64,000 nt of DNA from Paenibacillus glycanilyticus (GCF_030161375.1 NZ_BSSQ01000001.1:620001-684000); one strand, 5' to 3'; counted from the stretch's first letter, positions 52,577 through 63,400 are shown. Numbers and translations: made by a program. The notes: generated from the letters alone by a model not told the origin.

Positions 52577-53413
52577 TTATTTGATCAAATGCTGCCTGTA
52601 AGACAGCGGAGCTACGCCCATGATTTGGCGGAAAATTTTACTGAAATACGAGGGATTCGCTATGCCTACGCGATAACCCACTTCTGATAAGGGCAATGTC
52701 GTTTTGCGCAGCAGCGCACAAGCATGGCGGATTCGCGTCGCCTGGGTATATGCAACGATGGTCGTGCCTGTCGATTCCTTGAACAGATGAGCGACATGAT
52801 AAGGCGACAAATGAAGGCTGCTGGCCAGATCCTCCAGCCGGAACGGCTCCGCGTAATGCTTCTCGATCCAGCCGATAATGTCTTCGACGCGATGATTATG
52901 GTACTTGAGATAAGCCGATCCGCCATCCGGACTTTGCTTCAATTGATGTACAAGGCTGAGCAAAAAAACGCCCCTATTTTCCTCGAACTCCGTCTCTCCC
53001 ATGCCGCCCATCGTTTGGCCAAACTGCTTAAGAAGAGCCGCAAACGGCTCGGTCTCCGCCATTGCGTTAACCGGATGCACATTTGCCTGCTGCAGCATCA
53101 AGCGCTGGAAGAAGCTCTTAAGGCTAGGGAAATCATTCAAATAGCCTTGCAGCACGGCCGGCTCGAATTGCAGCACGCTCCTAATAAAAGGTTCGTCCGA
53201 CGTCACGTGCACTTGAATGCGGTGCATCTGGAATGGCGGGAATACAAGCAGCGTTTGAGGTTCAATCGAATAGGATTTCCCGTCTATGATGAGCAGTCCC
53301 TTGCCTTCATGCACATAAGTAAGCTCCATTTGGGAATGCGCGTGAAACACCTCTTGGAAAAATTCCGTTGACGTTCTGCGATATTCGTATTGGAACCAGT
53401 TCGCCCCTAGCAA
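52577..53413 (-). CDS. AraC-family regulator divergent from Gfo/Idh genes
   Basis: About 278 residues. A cupin sensing domain (about 15-150, VFHAHSQMELTYVHEG, GKSYSIEPQTLLVFPPF) and a C-terminal AraC HTH pair (LASSLHLSPYHVAHLFK, LSEVGYRVGIANPSYFSKIF) are present. The TTG at 53413 lies about eight bases after AAAGGGGGAG, which itself lies inside the longer in-frame reading, so the short form is preferred. It is divergent from two Gfo/Idh/MocA genes that it probably controls. Confidence 0.87.
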   Translation of the reverse strand: MLGANWFQYEYRRTSTEFFQEVFHAHSQMELTYVHEGKGLLIIDGKSYSIEPQTLLVFPPFQMHRIQVHVTSDEPFIRSVLQFEPAVLQGYLNDFPSLKSFFQRLMLQQANVHPVNAMAETEPFAALLKQFGQTMGGMGETEFEENRGVFLLSLVHQLKQSPDGGSAYLKYHNHRVEDIIGWIEKHYAEPFRLEDLASSLHLSPYHVAHLFKESTGTTIVAYTQATRIRHACALLRKTTLPLSEVGYRVGIANPSYFSKIFRQIMGVAPLSYRQHLIK

Positions 53414-53534
53414 TTGTTTCTCCCCCTTTCTAAATAACCGCAAGATATAAACATTTTACCGCAAAATCAAGCGACAAAGCCGATCATTTTCCATATATTC
53501 TAGAAGCAATTCCAATAAAGGAGCTGTTTCTCGC

Positions 53535-54608
53535 TTGAATAAGACAGACGGCATGAATTATGCGCCGCAAGGCAAACCAAACCCCGTTGTAGCGCCAGGC
53601 GAATTCCGATTCGCTGCAATCGCATTGGATCACGGACATGTGTACGGCATGTGTAACGGGCTTATCGAAGCAGGCGGAGAGCTGGTTTACGTGTACGATC
53701 CAGATCCGGAGAAAGTAGCCAGATTCGTAGAGAAATACCCTGAGGCCATAGCGGCGGCTTCGGAAGAGGAGATTTTTGCGGATGCCCGCATTGGGCTTGT
53801 TGCTTCCGCGGCGATTACATCCGAGCGTTGTGCGCTTGGCCTTCGGGTTATGCGGGCGGGCAAGGACTATTTCACGGACAAAGCGCCGCTTACCACTCTG
53901 GAGCAACTCGCGGACGCCAAACGGGTTGCCGCCGAGACCGGCCGCAAATATATGGTTTATTACGGGGAAAGGCTGCATAACGAAGGCGCGTTGTTCGCCG
54001 GTCAGTTGATAGATCAAGGCGCGATTGGCCGAGTTGTGCAGGTTATGGGCTGGGGACCGCATCGGACGAATGCACAAGGAAGACCGGAATGGTTCTTCGA
54101 ACGCGAGAAGTACGGTGGCATTATTTGCGATATCGGCAGCCATCAGATCGAACAGTTTCTGTCTTATACGGGAGCTAAGGATGCCAAGGTTGTACAATCC
54201 CGGATAGCCAACTACCACCATAAGCAATATCCGGAGCTTGAGGATTACGGCGATGTGATGCTGACGGGCGATAACGGGGCGGCGGCCTACTTCCGAGTGG
54301 ACTGGCTGACGCCGGACGGATTGAGTACTTGGGGAGATGGCCGGACGCTGATCGTTGGAACAAACGGTTACATTGAGGTGCGCAAATACGTGGATCTCGC
54401 CCGCAGTTCCGAAGGGGATCAGGTGTATATGGCCAATCACGAGGGCGAGTATCATTTTTCCGTAAAAGGTCAGGTTGGCTTCCCGTTTTTCGGACAGCTT
54501 ATTCTTGACTGCATCCACCGTACGGAGAATGCGATGACACAGGAGCATGCCTTCAAAGTTGCCGAGCTTAGCGTATTAGCCCAAAATCTTGCGGAACGCA
54601 TGGAATAG
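53535..54608 (+). CDS. Gfo/Idh/MocA-family oxidoreductase (variant EKP motif)
   Basis: A 357-residue NAD(P)-dependent sugar or cyclitol dehydrogenase-like protein. GEFRFAAIALDHGHVYGMCN opens a Rossmann fold. KDYFTDKAPLTTLEQL stands where the family has EKP, so Glu is replaced and the Lys kept. GGIICDIGSHQIEQFLSY holds the conserved histidine. The start is TTG, 11 bases after AAAGGAG. It is followed 11 bp later by a second, canonical family member, suggesting a two-step sugar oxidation and reduction. The substrate is unknown. Confidence 0.87.
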   Translation: MNKTDGMNYAPQGKPNPVVAPGEFRFAAIALDHGHVYGMCNGLIEAGGELVYVYDPDPEKVARFVEKYPEAIAAASEEEIFADARIGLVASAAITSERCALGLRVMRAGKDYFTDKAPLTTLEQLADAKRVAAETGRKYMVYYGERLHNEGALFAGQLIDQGAIGRVVQVMGWGPHRTNAQGRPEWFFEREKYGGIICDIGSHQIEQFLSYTGAKDAKVVQSRIANYHHKQYPELEDYGDVMLTGDNGAAAYFRVDWLTPDGLSTWGDGRTLIVGTNGYIEVRKYVDLARSSEGDQVYMANHEGEYHFSVKGQVGFPFFGQLILDCIHRTENAMTQEHAFKVAELSVLAQNLAERME

Positions 54609-54619
54609 GAGAGATTACA

Positions 54620-55774
54620 ATGTTGAAAGTCGCCATTATTGGAGCCGGAGCCATTAGCAGAGCCCATATCGATTCTTATTTGAAATTTCCGGAGAGATGC
54701 CAGGTCGTTGCGGTTACCGACATCTATGTCGATAAAGCCGAGAAACGCATTGCGGAATGCGGGTTGACCAAAGCCCAAGCTTTTGCCGATTATACCGAGT
54801 TACTAGAGCTAGATATCGACCTTGTCTCCGTCTGCACGCCTCCTTATACCCATGCGGATATTGCCGTACAATTCCTCCGGGCGGGCAAACATGTCATGGT
54901 CGAAAAACCAATGGCCTCCTCGCTCGAAGAATGCGACGCGATGAACCGGGTAGCGGAGGAGAGCGGCAAGCTGCTCTCGATTGTGGCTCAGAATCGCTTC
55001 CGTACGCCGATGATGAAGCTGAAATCCGTTCTTGATAGTGGGCTGATTGGCCCTGTTGTTCACTCGCAGATCGACTCCTACTGGTGGCGCGGCCACTCTT
55101 ACTACGATCTGTGGTGGCGCGGAACTTGGGAGAAGGAAGGCGGCGGCTGCACGCTTAACCATGCCGTCCACCATATCGACGCGCTGCTGTGGATGATGGG
55201 CCGGCCTACCGAATTGCAAGCTTTCATGAGCAATACGTCGCATGATAATGCGGAGGTTGAGGATATTTCGATCGCGATGCTGAAGTTCGCCGGTGGCGGA
55301 CTTGGCCAGATTACGAGCTCCGTTGTCCATCACGGCGAAGAGCAGCAACTGATCTTCCAAGGCAAGGACGCCCGGATCTCCGCTCCGTGGAAGCTTGTCG
55401 CTTCCAGCTCGATGGACAATGGCTTCCCTACTCCGAATCAGGCTCTCGCATCGGAGATTCAAGCTTATTATGACAACCTTCCGGAGGTCGCCTATGAGGG
55501 ACATGTCGGACAGATTGACAACGTATTGTCGGCTATCGAACGGGGTGAGCAGCTACTCATCGACGGGCATAGCGGCCGGGCAACGTTGGAGCTGATACTC
55601 GGCATCTATAAGTCGGCAAGCACCGGGGAAAAAGTCACGTTCCCGCTTGCTGCGGACGATCCGTTCTACACGCGCCAAGGCATTCAGGACAATGTTCCGC
55701 ATTTCTACGAGAAAAGCGCCTCCGTCGAGAACTTCCAAGACCGGGCGATTACAACGGGAAGCAATTTGAAATAA
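54620..55774 (+). CDS. Gfo/Idh/MocA-family oxidoreductase
   Basis: A 384-residue dehydrogenase. The Rossmann motif AIIGAGAISRAHIDSYL, SVCTPPYTHADIA, the canonical GKHVMVEKPMASSLEE with catalytic Lys, and GGCTLNHAVHHIDALLW with the catalytic His are present. The ATG has a GGAGAGATTAC site. It is the second gene of the unit opened by the variant member, and a terminator hairpin follows. It probably acts on a sugar, sugar acid or inositol under control of the divergent AraC gene. Confidence 0.9.
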   Translation: MLKVAIIGAGAISRAHIDSYLKFPERCQVVAVTDIYVDKAEKRIAECGLTKAQAFADYTELLELDIDLVSVCTPPYTHADIAVQFLRAGKHVMVEKPMASSLEECDAMNRVAEESGKLLSIVAQNRFRTPMMKLKSVLDSGLIGPVVHSQIDSYWWRGHSYYDLWWRGTWEKEGGGCTLNHAVHHIDALLWMMGRPTELQAFMSNTSHDNAEVEDISIAMLKFAGGGLGQITSSVVHHGEEQQLIFQGKDARISAPWKLVASSSMDNGFPTPNQALASEIQAYYDNLPEVAYEGHVGQIDNVLSAIERGEQLLIDGHSGRATLELILGIYKSASTGEKVTFPLAADDPFYTRQGIQDNVPHFYEKSASVENFQDRAITTGSNLK

Positions 55775-55780
55775 AATAGT

Positions 55781-55812
55781 GGGGAGATGATCCCGTAGCG
55801 ATCATCTTCCCC
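55781..55812 (+). terminator. Hairpin after the Gfo/Idh pair
   Basis: A stem GGGGAGATGATC / GATCATCTTCCCC around a 7-nt loop. It is followed by GAATAAATAAA, so the T-tract is poor. Confidence 0.55.
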
Positions 55813-55820
55813 GAATAAAT

Positions 55821-55855
55821 AAAGCCGTGAAAACCCAATTGGTCTTCACGGCTTT
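55821..55855. terminator. Terminator of the arabinofuranosidase gene
   Basis: A perfect 11-bp stem (AAAGCCGTGAA / TTCACGGCTTT) with an inner CC/GG pair. On the minus strand it ends in a short T-rich run (TTTATTTATT). Confidence 0.75.
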
Positions 55856-55864
55856 CCCTATTTA

Positions 55865-57343
55865 TTATTGCTCGATCCGCAAAGTGACTACCGAAGCTGC
55901 CGGCAAGTTGAGGCTCAGCTTGCCATCTTCGATATTCGCTTCATAATAAGGCTTCACGCTAACGTTCGCCGGTTCCTCGAAAGAGTTAAACGCTTGAATT
56001 GTATCGGCGGCAAGCAGCTTGCCCGTGCAGGTAAAGCTGCCCTCCGCGCCGCGAAGCTCAAGGTTAATCTCCGATTGCTCGGATGGATGCAGGTTGTACA
56101 GGCTGACATGGATAACGCCGTCTTTCTTGGACGCGGTAACGCCTACTTGATCAAGCTCCTTGCCGTCGGCATTTACTTTGCCGAATTGACCATGGATGGC
56201 AAGCGCCTCCGCATCCTGATGGACGTTATACATTTCTAGCACATGGTACGTAGGCGTAAGTACGATTTTATCGCCTTCGGTCAGGACTACCGCTTGCAGC
56301 ACATTGACCATTTGAGCGATGTTCGTCATTTGTACGCGATCGCAATGCTTATGGAAAATATGCAGGTTAATCGCTGCGACAAGCGCGTCGCGCATCGTAT
56401 TCTGCTGATACAGGAAGCCCGGATTCGTGCCCGGTTCAACGTTAAACCAAGTCCCCCACTCGTCCACGATCAGGCCAACGCGTTTGTTCGGATCATAGCG
56501 GTCCATAACCGTACTGTGACGAGTAAGAAGCTCGTCCATATATTCGGCTTTCTTCATCGTAATAAACCAATCGTTCTCGTCAAATTCCGTTGCGGATCCT
56601 TTATCCGCCCAAGTGCCGGGAACCGTGTAATGATGCAAGCTCAGACCACTCATGAAGCGCTCCGCTTTGTTCATCAGCACGTCGGTCCAGCGGTAATCGT
56701 CGGAGCTTGCGCCGCCCGCGATTTTGTACAGCTTATTATCGCCGTATTGGCGAACGTACGTCTGGAAGTTGCGGTACAGGTCCGCATAATGCTCCGGAAG
56801 CATCTCGCCGCCGCAACCCCAGTTCTCGTTGCCCACGCCAAAATATTTCAGCTTCCATGGTTCTTCCCGGCCGTTCTGCCGGCGCAGATTCGCCATCGGG
56901 GAATCGCCGTCGAACGTCATATATTCCACCCATTCGGACATTTCCTGAATGGTTCCGCTGCCTACGTTGCCGCAAATATAAGGCTCGGCGTCAATCAGCT
57001 CGCATAGACGGAAAAACTCATGCGTGCCAAAATGGTTATTTTCCACCACGCCGCCCCAATGCGTATTGACCATTCTCTTGCGCGTTTCGCGAGGACCAAT
57101 GCCGTCTTTCCAATGGTATTCATCGGCGAAGCAACCGCCCGGCCAGCGCAATACCGGAACCTTCAGGTTGCGGAGCGCTTCGATAACATCGTTGCGGATC
57201 CCGTCCGTGTTCGGAATTTCCGAATCTTCCCCTACCCACAAACCTTCATATATACATCTGCCAAGATGTTCGGCAAAATGACCGTAAATATTCTTATTAA
57301 TCGTGCCAATCGACCAATCCGCATGTACTACTGCTTTATTCAT
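55865..57343 (-). CDS. abfA: Alpha-L-arabinofuranosidase, GH51
   Basis: A 492-residue cytoplasmic glycosidase that removes arabinofuranosyl units from arabinan or arabinoxylan fragments. [38 protein letters not shown], the acid/base Glu in [14 protein letters not shown] (about 173) and the nucleophile Glu in [15 protein letters not shown] (about 293) are GH51 marks. There is no signal peptide, so substrates must be imported. A GGGAGG site precedes the ATG. It is a single gene between a terminator and the DUF6171-like gene. Confidence 0.95.
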   Translation of the reverse strand: MNKAVVHADWSIGTINKNIYGHFAEHLGRCIYEGLWVGEDSEIPNTDGIRNDVIEALRNLKVPVLRWPGGCFADEYHWKDGIGPRETRKRMVNTHWGGVVENNHFGTHEFFRLCELIDAEPYICGNVGSGTIQEMSEWVEYMTFDGDSPMANLRRQNGREEPWKLKYFGVGNENWGCGGEMLPEHYADLYRNFQTYVRQYGDNKLYKIAGGASSDDYRWTDVLMNKAERFMSGLSLHHYTVPGTWADKGSATEFDENDWFITMKKAEYMDELLTRHSTVMDRYDPNKRVGLIVDEWGTWFNVEPGTNPGFLYQQNTMRDALVAAINLHIFHKHCDRVQMTNIAQMVNVLQAVVLTEGDKIVLTPTYHVLEMYNVHQDAEALAIHGQFGKVNADGKELDQVGVTASKKDGVIHVSLYNLHPSEQSEINLELRGAEGSFTCTGKLLAADTIQAFNSFEEPANVSVKPYYEANIEDGKLSLNLPAASVVTLRIEQ

Positions 57344-57376
57344 CTCAATAAAAGCCTCCCAGAAAGAATAGAATGA

Positions 57377-57661
57377 TTACACAACTTCCCATAATGACCG
57401 TGGATGCGGGCATCCTTTGTCCTTCAGCTTGGCTCGCACTTGAACCAGGCAACCGCAATGCATGCAGGTCGTGCCATACGACAGACTCGCGCAACTTCCG
57501 CAAGCATCCAGCCGTTTCGCGTACAAGGCATCGGACACGCAAACCTCAGGTTTCAATTTGGATAATAAACGCTGAATCTGCTCGTCCGTCACTCTGACGT
57601 CAGCCGAGCAGCCCTTGCAGCCATCCCGCTCCCTCTTACTGACAGATTCTGTGATTGTCAT
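57377..57661 (-). CDS. Small cysteine-rich protein (DUF6171-like)
   Basis: A 94-residue protein with nine cysteines. They lie in CKGC (about 15-18), VCVSD, CGSC, TTCMHCGCLVQVRAK and GCPHP, probably holding zinc or an Fe-S cluster. From memory it matches the DUF6171 family of Firmicutes, whose role is unknown. The ATG at 57661 has GGGAG 11 bases upstream; longer in-frame starts are less likely. It is divergent from an AraC gene and ends 33 bp before the arabinofuranosidase start on the same strand. Confidence 0.72.
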   Translation of the reverse strand: MTITESVSKRERDGCKGCSADVRVTDEQIQRLLSKLKPEVCVSDALYAKRLDACGSCASLSYGTTCMHCGCLVQVRAKLKDKGCPHPRSLWEVV

Positions 57662-57729
57662 ATTTGCATCAGCTCCCATCGCGGGCAGGACATTTTGTAT
57701 TCCTCTACTATAGTTAGATTGTATGGGAT

Positions 57730-57758
57730 TGAGAAAGCGCCTACAATTCACTATAATG
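57730..57758 (+). promoter_or_regulatory. Candidate promoter of the AraC gene at 57803
   Basis: TTGAGA (57730-57735) and TATAAT (57753-57758) are spaced 17 bp. It sits inside the longest in-frame reading of the AraC gene, so the true start codon should lie beyond about 57765. Confidence 0.6.
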
Positions 57759-57802
57759 AGAAAAAACTGACCTATCCTGCTTTTTTTGATGAAAAGGGGT
57801 TG

Positions 57803-58588
57803 TTGGCAATCATTCGCTTAGACAGCTGCGGCTACCGCTTTGTCCATCCAAACGGCATATCGATTATTCGGCCTCACGGTTCGGGGGATTATGCTTTTGT
57901 ATTATTCAAGAAAAAATCAGAGGTAACGATAAGAGGAGAGCGCATCGTGGTGGACAGCGACTCGTTTGTGCTGTTCCAGCCGGATACGCCGCATTCCTAT
58001 GCGCAGGTTGAGCTGCCATTCGTCAATGACTGGTTTCACTGCCAAGGGGATGAATTAATGCATCTGCTGGCCGAGCTTCGTTTCCCGCTCGATACTCCCG
58101 TCCCGGCCGTCGATCCGATGCTGATCTCCAGAAGCATTATGGAACTGCATCGGGTACAGAAGCAAGGCGGGCATTTGCGGGATCTCATTCTGGATACCGA
58201 TATCCGGGCGCTTCTAATGAAGCTGAGTAATCTTCACGAACTCTCCCAGCATCCCGAGCGGCCGGGCCGTTACATCCGGCAGTTCTCGGAGCTTCGAGAT
58301 GAGCTGTACAATACGCCACAAAGCCATGTAACCGTAGAGATGCTGGCTGAACGCGTTCACCTCAGCAAATCTTATTTCCAGCATCTCTATAAAGATATTT
58401 TCGGCTGTTCCGTCGTAACGGACATGATAAACGGCAGGCTGGAGCTGGCCAAATATCTGCTCAAGAACAGCACGCTCTCCGTATCGGCTATCGCGGCGAG
58501 CTGCGGATACGAGCATGAAACGCACTTCATGCGCCAGTTCAAGAAATTCGTGGGCATAACGCCAAGCCAATTCAAGGCCAGAACGTAA
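57803..58588 (+). CDS. AraC-family transcriptional regulator
   Basis: About 261 residues. A cupin-like N-terminal domain (NGISIIRPHGSGDYAFVLF, FQPDTPHSYAQVE) precedes the AraC HTH pair (LAERVHLSKSYFQHLYKDIF, VSAIAASCGYEHETHFMRQF). The open frame extends upstream to 57695, but a good promoter inside that stretch argues for a start at one of the TTG codons at 57800/57803 behind AAAAGGGG. The exact start is uncertain. It is divergent from the DUF6171-like gene and converges on another AraC gene 8 bp away. No target is obvious; the GH51 gene is a candidate. Confidence 0.85.
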   Translation: MAIIRLDSCGYRFVHPNGISIIRPHGSGDYAFVLFKKKSEVTIRGERIVVDSDSFVLFQPDTPHSYAQVELPFVNDWFHCQGDELMHLLAELRFPLDTPVPAVDPMLISRSIMELHRVQKQGGHLRDLILDTDIRALLMKLSNLHELSQHPERPGRYIRQFSELRDELYNTPQSHVTVEMLAERVHLSKSYFQHLYKDIFGCSVVTDMINGRLELAKYLLKNSTLSVSAIAASCGYEHETHFMRQFKKFVGITPSQFKART

Positions 58589-58595
58589 ATTACAT

Positions 58596-59396
58596 TTATA
58601 ACTCCGCCTTCCGTTTGTACTCCGCCGGACCGCAGCCGTACCGCCTGCGGAACAAGGCGGCAAAATGGTTATAGCTTTGGAAGCCAACGCCAAAGGCGGC
58701 CTCCCCTGCCGTCCGTCCGGCCTGCAGCATAAGCAGAACTGCCTGCTCGAGACGCATATTGTTAAGCGTATCTACAATGGATCTGCCGGTCTCCGACTTG
58801 AACAGATGGGATAGCCGGGAGGCGGACAAGCCTACCCGTGCCGCCAGCTCGTTAATGGATAGCGGCTCCTGCATCTGCGCGGATAAAATCCTCATTACCT
58901 GGCTGACGCGGTAATCGAGCTTGTCCGCGAGCTGCCCAGCCATTAGCAGAATCAAGGCACTTAATTGATTGTCGCATAGCTCCTCCCAGAAGCCGCCTTG
59001 CGCCCTGGAATCATGAAGCAGCGATCGGAAAATCCGGAGTACCCTTCGCTGCAGCTCGCTGGAAGGCAGCGGGCAGAGCAGCACTTCCTCATCCGGCAGC
59101 AAGGACAGTTCCGGGAGCCGATTAAAGTGTGCCCACAAAAAGTTCCACGTTTCTCCTTTTACAGTGCCATACGTATGGGGAACCCTTTTGCGGAGCAGTA
59201 TCAGTTCCCCTGCCTTGCATAATTTATCACCCGCTGGCGTCCGAAAAAAACCCTGACCCTCTAGCGTATAAACAAGCAACCAATCCTCTCTTCCCGCAGG
59301 CCGTACCATGCAATAGGAATCATTTTCGAGGAAATGCCCCGTAAAGATGCCGTTCTTCGATTCCTTCTCCACCATTTCCACCCCGCTCCGATTCAT
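58596..59396 (-). CDS. AraC-family regulator divergent from the PhyH gene
   Basis: About 266 residues (or 259 from the ATG at 59375). An N-terminal ligand domain (NDSYCMVRPAGREDWLLVY, LRKRVPHTYG) and a C-terminal HTH pair (INELAARVGLSASRLSHLFK, AGEAAFGVGFQSYNHFAALF) are present. The frame stays open well upstream, but that part is antisense to the dioxygenase gene and lacks a ribosome binding site, so the shorter form is given. It is divergent from the PhyH gene, its likely target. Confidence 0.83.
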   Translation of the reverse strand: MNRSGVEMVEKESKNGIFTGHFLENDSYCMVRPAGREDWLLVYTLEGQGFFRTPAGDKLCKAGELILLRKRVPHTYGTVKGETWNFLWAHFNRLPELSLLPDEEVLLCPLPSSELQRRVLRIFRSLLHDSRAQGGFWEELCDNQLSALILLMAGQLADKLDYRVSQVMRILSAQMQEPLSINELAARVGLSASRLSHLFKSETGRSIVDTLNNMRLEQAVLLMLQAGRTAGEAAFGVGFQSYNHFAALFRRRYGCGPAEYKRKAEL

Positions 59397-59546
59397 TACC
59401 CTAAGGGTAACGCCCCAGCCTCCATTCGTCCAGTACAATAGCAGAATCCAAGCAGTTATGAGCATGATTGCGACTTCAACCTTTTCCCTTAACACCCTAC
59501 AATTAGAGACAAGAAGAAGCACACAACAAGGAGAGGGGCAATTCAA

Positions 59547-60350
59547 TTGAACCAGTCGCTTAAAGTGCTCACCGCGGAGCAGATGAAGCAGTTCGAGACG
59601 GAAGGTTACGTAATCGTAAAAGGCGTGTGGAACAAGGAGGAAATTGAAGAAATTCGAGCGGAGTTTGATAAAATCAGCCTTACACCGGTTCCCGGCTATT
59701 TCGATCCGGTTCTGGACGGCGAGCAAGAGGATCCGCTGCGCCGTTACCCGCGCGTGATGCATCCGCACCGCTACAATGATCTGAGCAAGCATTACATGCT
59801 GCATCCCGCTGTTCTCGACATTATGCACGATCTGTACGGAGAAGAAGCGTTGGCTGCGCAAAGCATGTTCTACTACAAACCTCCGGGCTCCCGCGGTCAA
59901 GCGCTTCATCAAGATAATTTCTACCTGAAGGTAGAACCGGGCAACTGTATCGCGGCTTGGGCGGCGATCGACCGCTGCGACGAAGAGAACGGCTGCATGC
60001 TGCTTGTTCCGAAGACCAACACGTATGAGATCGTATGCCCGGAAGAGTCCGATTCGAACGAATCGTTCACCAACCATTACGTAAAGCCGCCAAAAGAAGA
60101 AAAACCAATTGCAGCCATCATGGAAGCAGGCGATATCCTCTTCTTCAACGGCAATCTGATCCATGGCTCTTACCGGAACAAAACAAAAGACCGCTTCCGC
60201 CGCGCGTTTATTTCCCACTACGCAAACAGCAGCGCGATGTCCATCTCGCATTGGTATAACCCGCTGTATAAGGCAGACGGTTCGGAGCTGTCGCTCGAAG
60301 CGAATCCGGACGGCGGGCCATGCGGCATCGAGACGCCGGCTTATCACTAA
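59547..60350 (+). CDS. Phytanoyl-CoA dioxygenase (PhyH) family Fe(II)/2-oxoglutarate oxygenase
   Basis: A 267-residue cytoplasmic oxygenase. The iron-binding HxD is in ALHQDNFYL, the distal His in GNLIHGSYRNKTKDRFRRA, and the 2-oxoglutarate Arg is in the same segment. FFNGNLIHGS and HYANSSAMS follow the family. It hydroxylates an unactivated carbon using O2 and 2-oxoglutarate; the substrate is unknown. The start is TTG behind AAGGAGAGGGG. It is divergent from an AraC gene, suggesting it is induced by a specific substrate. A terminator follows. Confidence 0.88.
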   Translation: MNQSLKVLTAEQMKQFETEGYVIVKGVWNKEEIEEIRAEFDKISLTPVPGYFDPVLDGEQEDPLRRYPRVMHPHRYNDLSKHYMLHPAVLDIMHDLYGEEALAAQSMFYYKPPGSRGQALHQDNFYLKVEPGNCIAAWAAIDRCDEENGCMLLVPKTNTYEIVCPEESDSNESFTNHYVKPPKEEKPIAAIMEAGDILFFNGNLIHGSYRNKTKDRFRRAFISHYANSSAMSISHWYNPLYKADGSELSLEANPDGGPCGIETPAYH

Positions 60351-60357
60351 ACATCGT

Positions 60358-60400
60358 AAAAGGGAGGCACGCGATTCTGGCTGAATCGCTGCCTCCCTTT
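60358..60400. terminator. Bidirectional terminator, PhyH/GH32
   Basis: AAAGGGAGGC / GCCTCCCTTT with an inner GCGATTC/GAATCGC stem, between two converging genes. Confidence 0.8.
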
Positions 60401-60405
60401 GACTG

Positions 60406-63400
60406 TTATTTCTTCTGCATTCTCCATTCTTGCTGCGCTAGTCCCGCTTGCACATCACTCAGCGTAATTGCAGAACCGTCTTCCGACACGGCAAGCGCCT
60501 TGCCATTGTGTACGGATGTGATCGTAACTGTACCGTTAGCATTGGGACTAACAATCCACCGCTGATTATTGTAGCCTAAGTAGCTGTATAACTGGATGGT
60601 ATTTTGCCCTGTATTGAGATCAAGCGTCTTGCCGCCTACCGTCCGAATCGAATAGGAGCCTTGTTCGTCACCAGTCGGTATAAATGTCCACGTTGCGACT
60701 CCCTCGGCCTGTAAGCTTACCGGCTCCCCGTTCTGTTGACCTTTTACAAACAAGGACTTGCCATTTGCTTCATTCGTTAAGATAGCGGAAGATAAAACTG
60801 CATCCTCCCTGTTGGCAGCCATAACGTTCTGATAGGACACTTGCCCTCCAAAAACATTCACGCCGAAATGTCCTTCTGGAAAAGTCCCATCCTGAACGTC
60901 AATGATGCGTTGTCCGTTGACGGAAATTATAATATGAGGCCCGTGCGCTTCTATGTTCACATGATAGGTTACGCCCCGTTGAAGGAAGGCAGGTACACGG
61001 GCAATCACCATCCGGTCTTCAAAAGCCCCGTCTACCTTATAGAACAACCGGTAAGCCTTCATATTCGGATCCAGATTGAAGTAATAACCGCTTCGTCCGT
61101 CAGCGCTTGCGCGGAACAGAACCGAACCGGCTCCTCCATCCTCGCCAAGTCTCATATCCGCTGTATAGGTGAAATTGCCTGCCGTTTCTCGAGCGATATA
61201 ATTCGCATCGCTGGAGTAGCTACCCCGAATACCGTTCTCCGTTACTACCCAGCTTGACAGCGACAGATCCGGCTTCCAATCGGTCAGATTCGTCACGAAT
61301 TGGCCGTCATTTACCCGGACCTGCGTACTGGCGTGGACTTTACCATTAGGAGTGGACACTTTGATAACGGCTTCTCCAGGTTTTCCAGCAAGCAGTGTCG
61401 CTTTACCTTGCTCAGAAGAACTAACGCGCGCAACACTTGGGTTACTCGATACCCATTTCAGCTGTTGTTTGTTGCTTCCGTTGCAGTTCGAACACTCAGC
61501 CGCCGCATATAACGTCTGTCTCTGACCCACGCCAAGTTCCTTGTCACTCTTGTCCATAATAATTTGGGTTCCGGTATCATTACGCGCAGTCCAAGTATCC
61601 GCAAGGGCATGTACCTTCAGCGATACGACCGTAACAGGCCCGCCCTTCGTATAGAAGCTCATGCTGCGGCTGGCCGGATCAGGAAAAATAACATCGGAGA
61701 ACACAACCTCACCGTTATTGCCAAACAGCTCAATTGAGGAGTCATCCACAAATATATTCATTTTCACTCGTTTTGCTGCCTGTTTGAGCGGTGCCTCCTG
61801 ATAAGTCGAGAACTTGTCGGAGAAGTCTATCACGCCGGAATGGCTCCGGTCTATGAACATTTGTTGATCGACAATCCGATAGCCTGCAACGGTTTTGTTG
61901 CTGCCTGCCCCTTCTCTGACGTTAAAACCAAATTCCGTTACAGCGCTTCCCGCCTCGATCTCAATCTCGGCTTCAATCTCAAAGGCGCCCGCCGACAAGT
62001 CCTTAATCAGATTCGCACTGGTTGGCATAACTCTTTTATTCTTTACCGTATACATCGTCGTGCGTAGTGACTGAAGCTCCTGAACAGGAGCCTGCACAAG
62101 CCGTACTCCGTCACTCGTATTCCTTAACGTTAACTCTCTTGGAATGGTGAGCTCACCCTTCCATCCGTTAGTAGGAAAGGAGAACGGATAATCCCAATTC
62201 GTCATCCATGCGAGCATAATTCTCCTGTTGTCCGGCAGATCCGAGAAGGACATCGAAGCATAGAATTCTTTGCCATAATCAGTTCTCAACACCTTGCCAG
62301 GCACATTATCATTGACGAATTTGCCTTCTGCCGTCAGCTGTCCGATGAAATATTCAGCGTCTGAACCCTCCGTAGCAGAATTGGCACCGGTACTGATCAT
62401 CAGCACCCACTTCTTCTCCCCCGTCCCTTCCACAGGTAACTCGAACAAGTCCGGACACTCCCATACGCCCCCGCGCACATAACTGCCATAGCCAAAGCTG
62501 TCGGTATGCGTCCAGTCAATTAAATTCGTCGAAGAAAAGAAGCGAATATGATCACCGCCGGAAACAACCATGATCCACCTGTTATTCGCCTCATCTCTGA
62601 CAACCTTCGGATCCCGGAAATCCCAACCGCCCGGCTCATCCCCCTGCTTGCCCGGATTCTCAATAACGATCGGATGCTCAGACGAATATTGCCACGTCCG
62701 CCCTTGATCGGTACTGTAAGCAAGTCCAATACGCTGATTGCCGTTATAAGCATCGGGATTATAGGATGTATAATAGGCAATCAGACCGCTACCGCCCGAG
62801 TCCGTGAACAATCCGGAAGCATTATTCAGATCCGCAACCGCCGACCCGGACCATACATGCCCGTTATCATTCCAAGGTAAAGCTATCGGAAGCCTTTTCC
62901 AATGCACCAAATCTTCGCTTACAGCGTGTGCCCAAGTTCCCCCGTCCTGATGGAACAGATGGTATTCTCCTTCATAATAGACAAGCCCGTTAGGGTCGCT
63001 CGCTGAACCGCGGGCTGGCGAATAGTGATAATCGGGACGGTAATTTTCCGTGTAATATTCAGAAGCCGGAACCATGTATACGTTCTGGAAGTAGCCGCTG
63101 CCGTTCATAACGGCAAATCCTGCGTTCCCTTGCGAATAGCTGCTGTCGGAAGCTTCAATAGCCGCATCCGCATAGCCGTCAACATACAAAGTTATTTGAC
63201 TGCCGCTGGCCGTAATCTCCAGATGATGCCTCGTTCCGTCCTGCGAAGGATAAACCTTCTCCGACGCACGTATTACAGAGCCATCCATTTTCTTCAGCAG
63301 GGCAACTACGTGGTCATCTTCCTTCTTTAATACAGCCAAATAGCCCTGCGTGCCCGCTTCATTCATCCGAAATGCAAGAGCAGCCTCAGATTGCCCGGCA

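Noticed and set aside
57695..57802. Upstream part of the AraC frame as coding
   Set aside because: A well-spaced TTGAGA-17-TATAAT promoter lies inside it, and no ribosome binding site precedes the first TTG.
59397..60347. Long N-terminal extension of the AraC gene at 58596, in frame to about 60347
   Set aside because: It is antisense to the PhyH dioxygenase, has no ribosome binding site and looks like no known domain.
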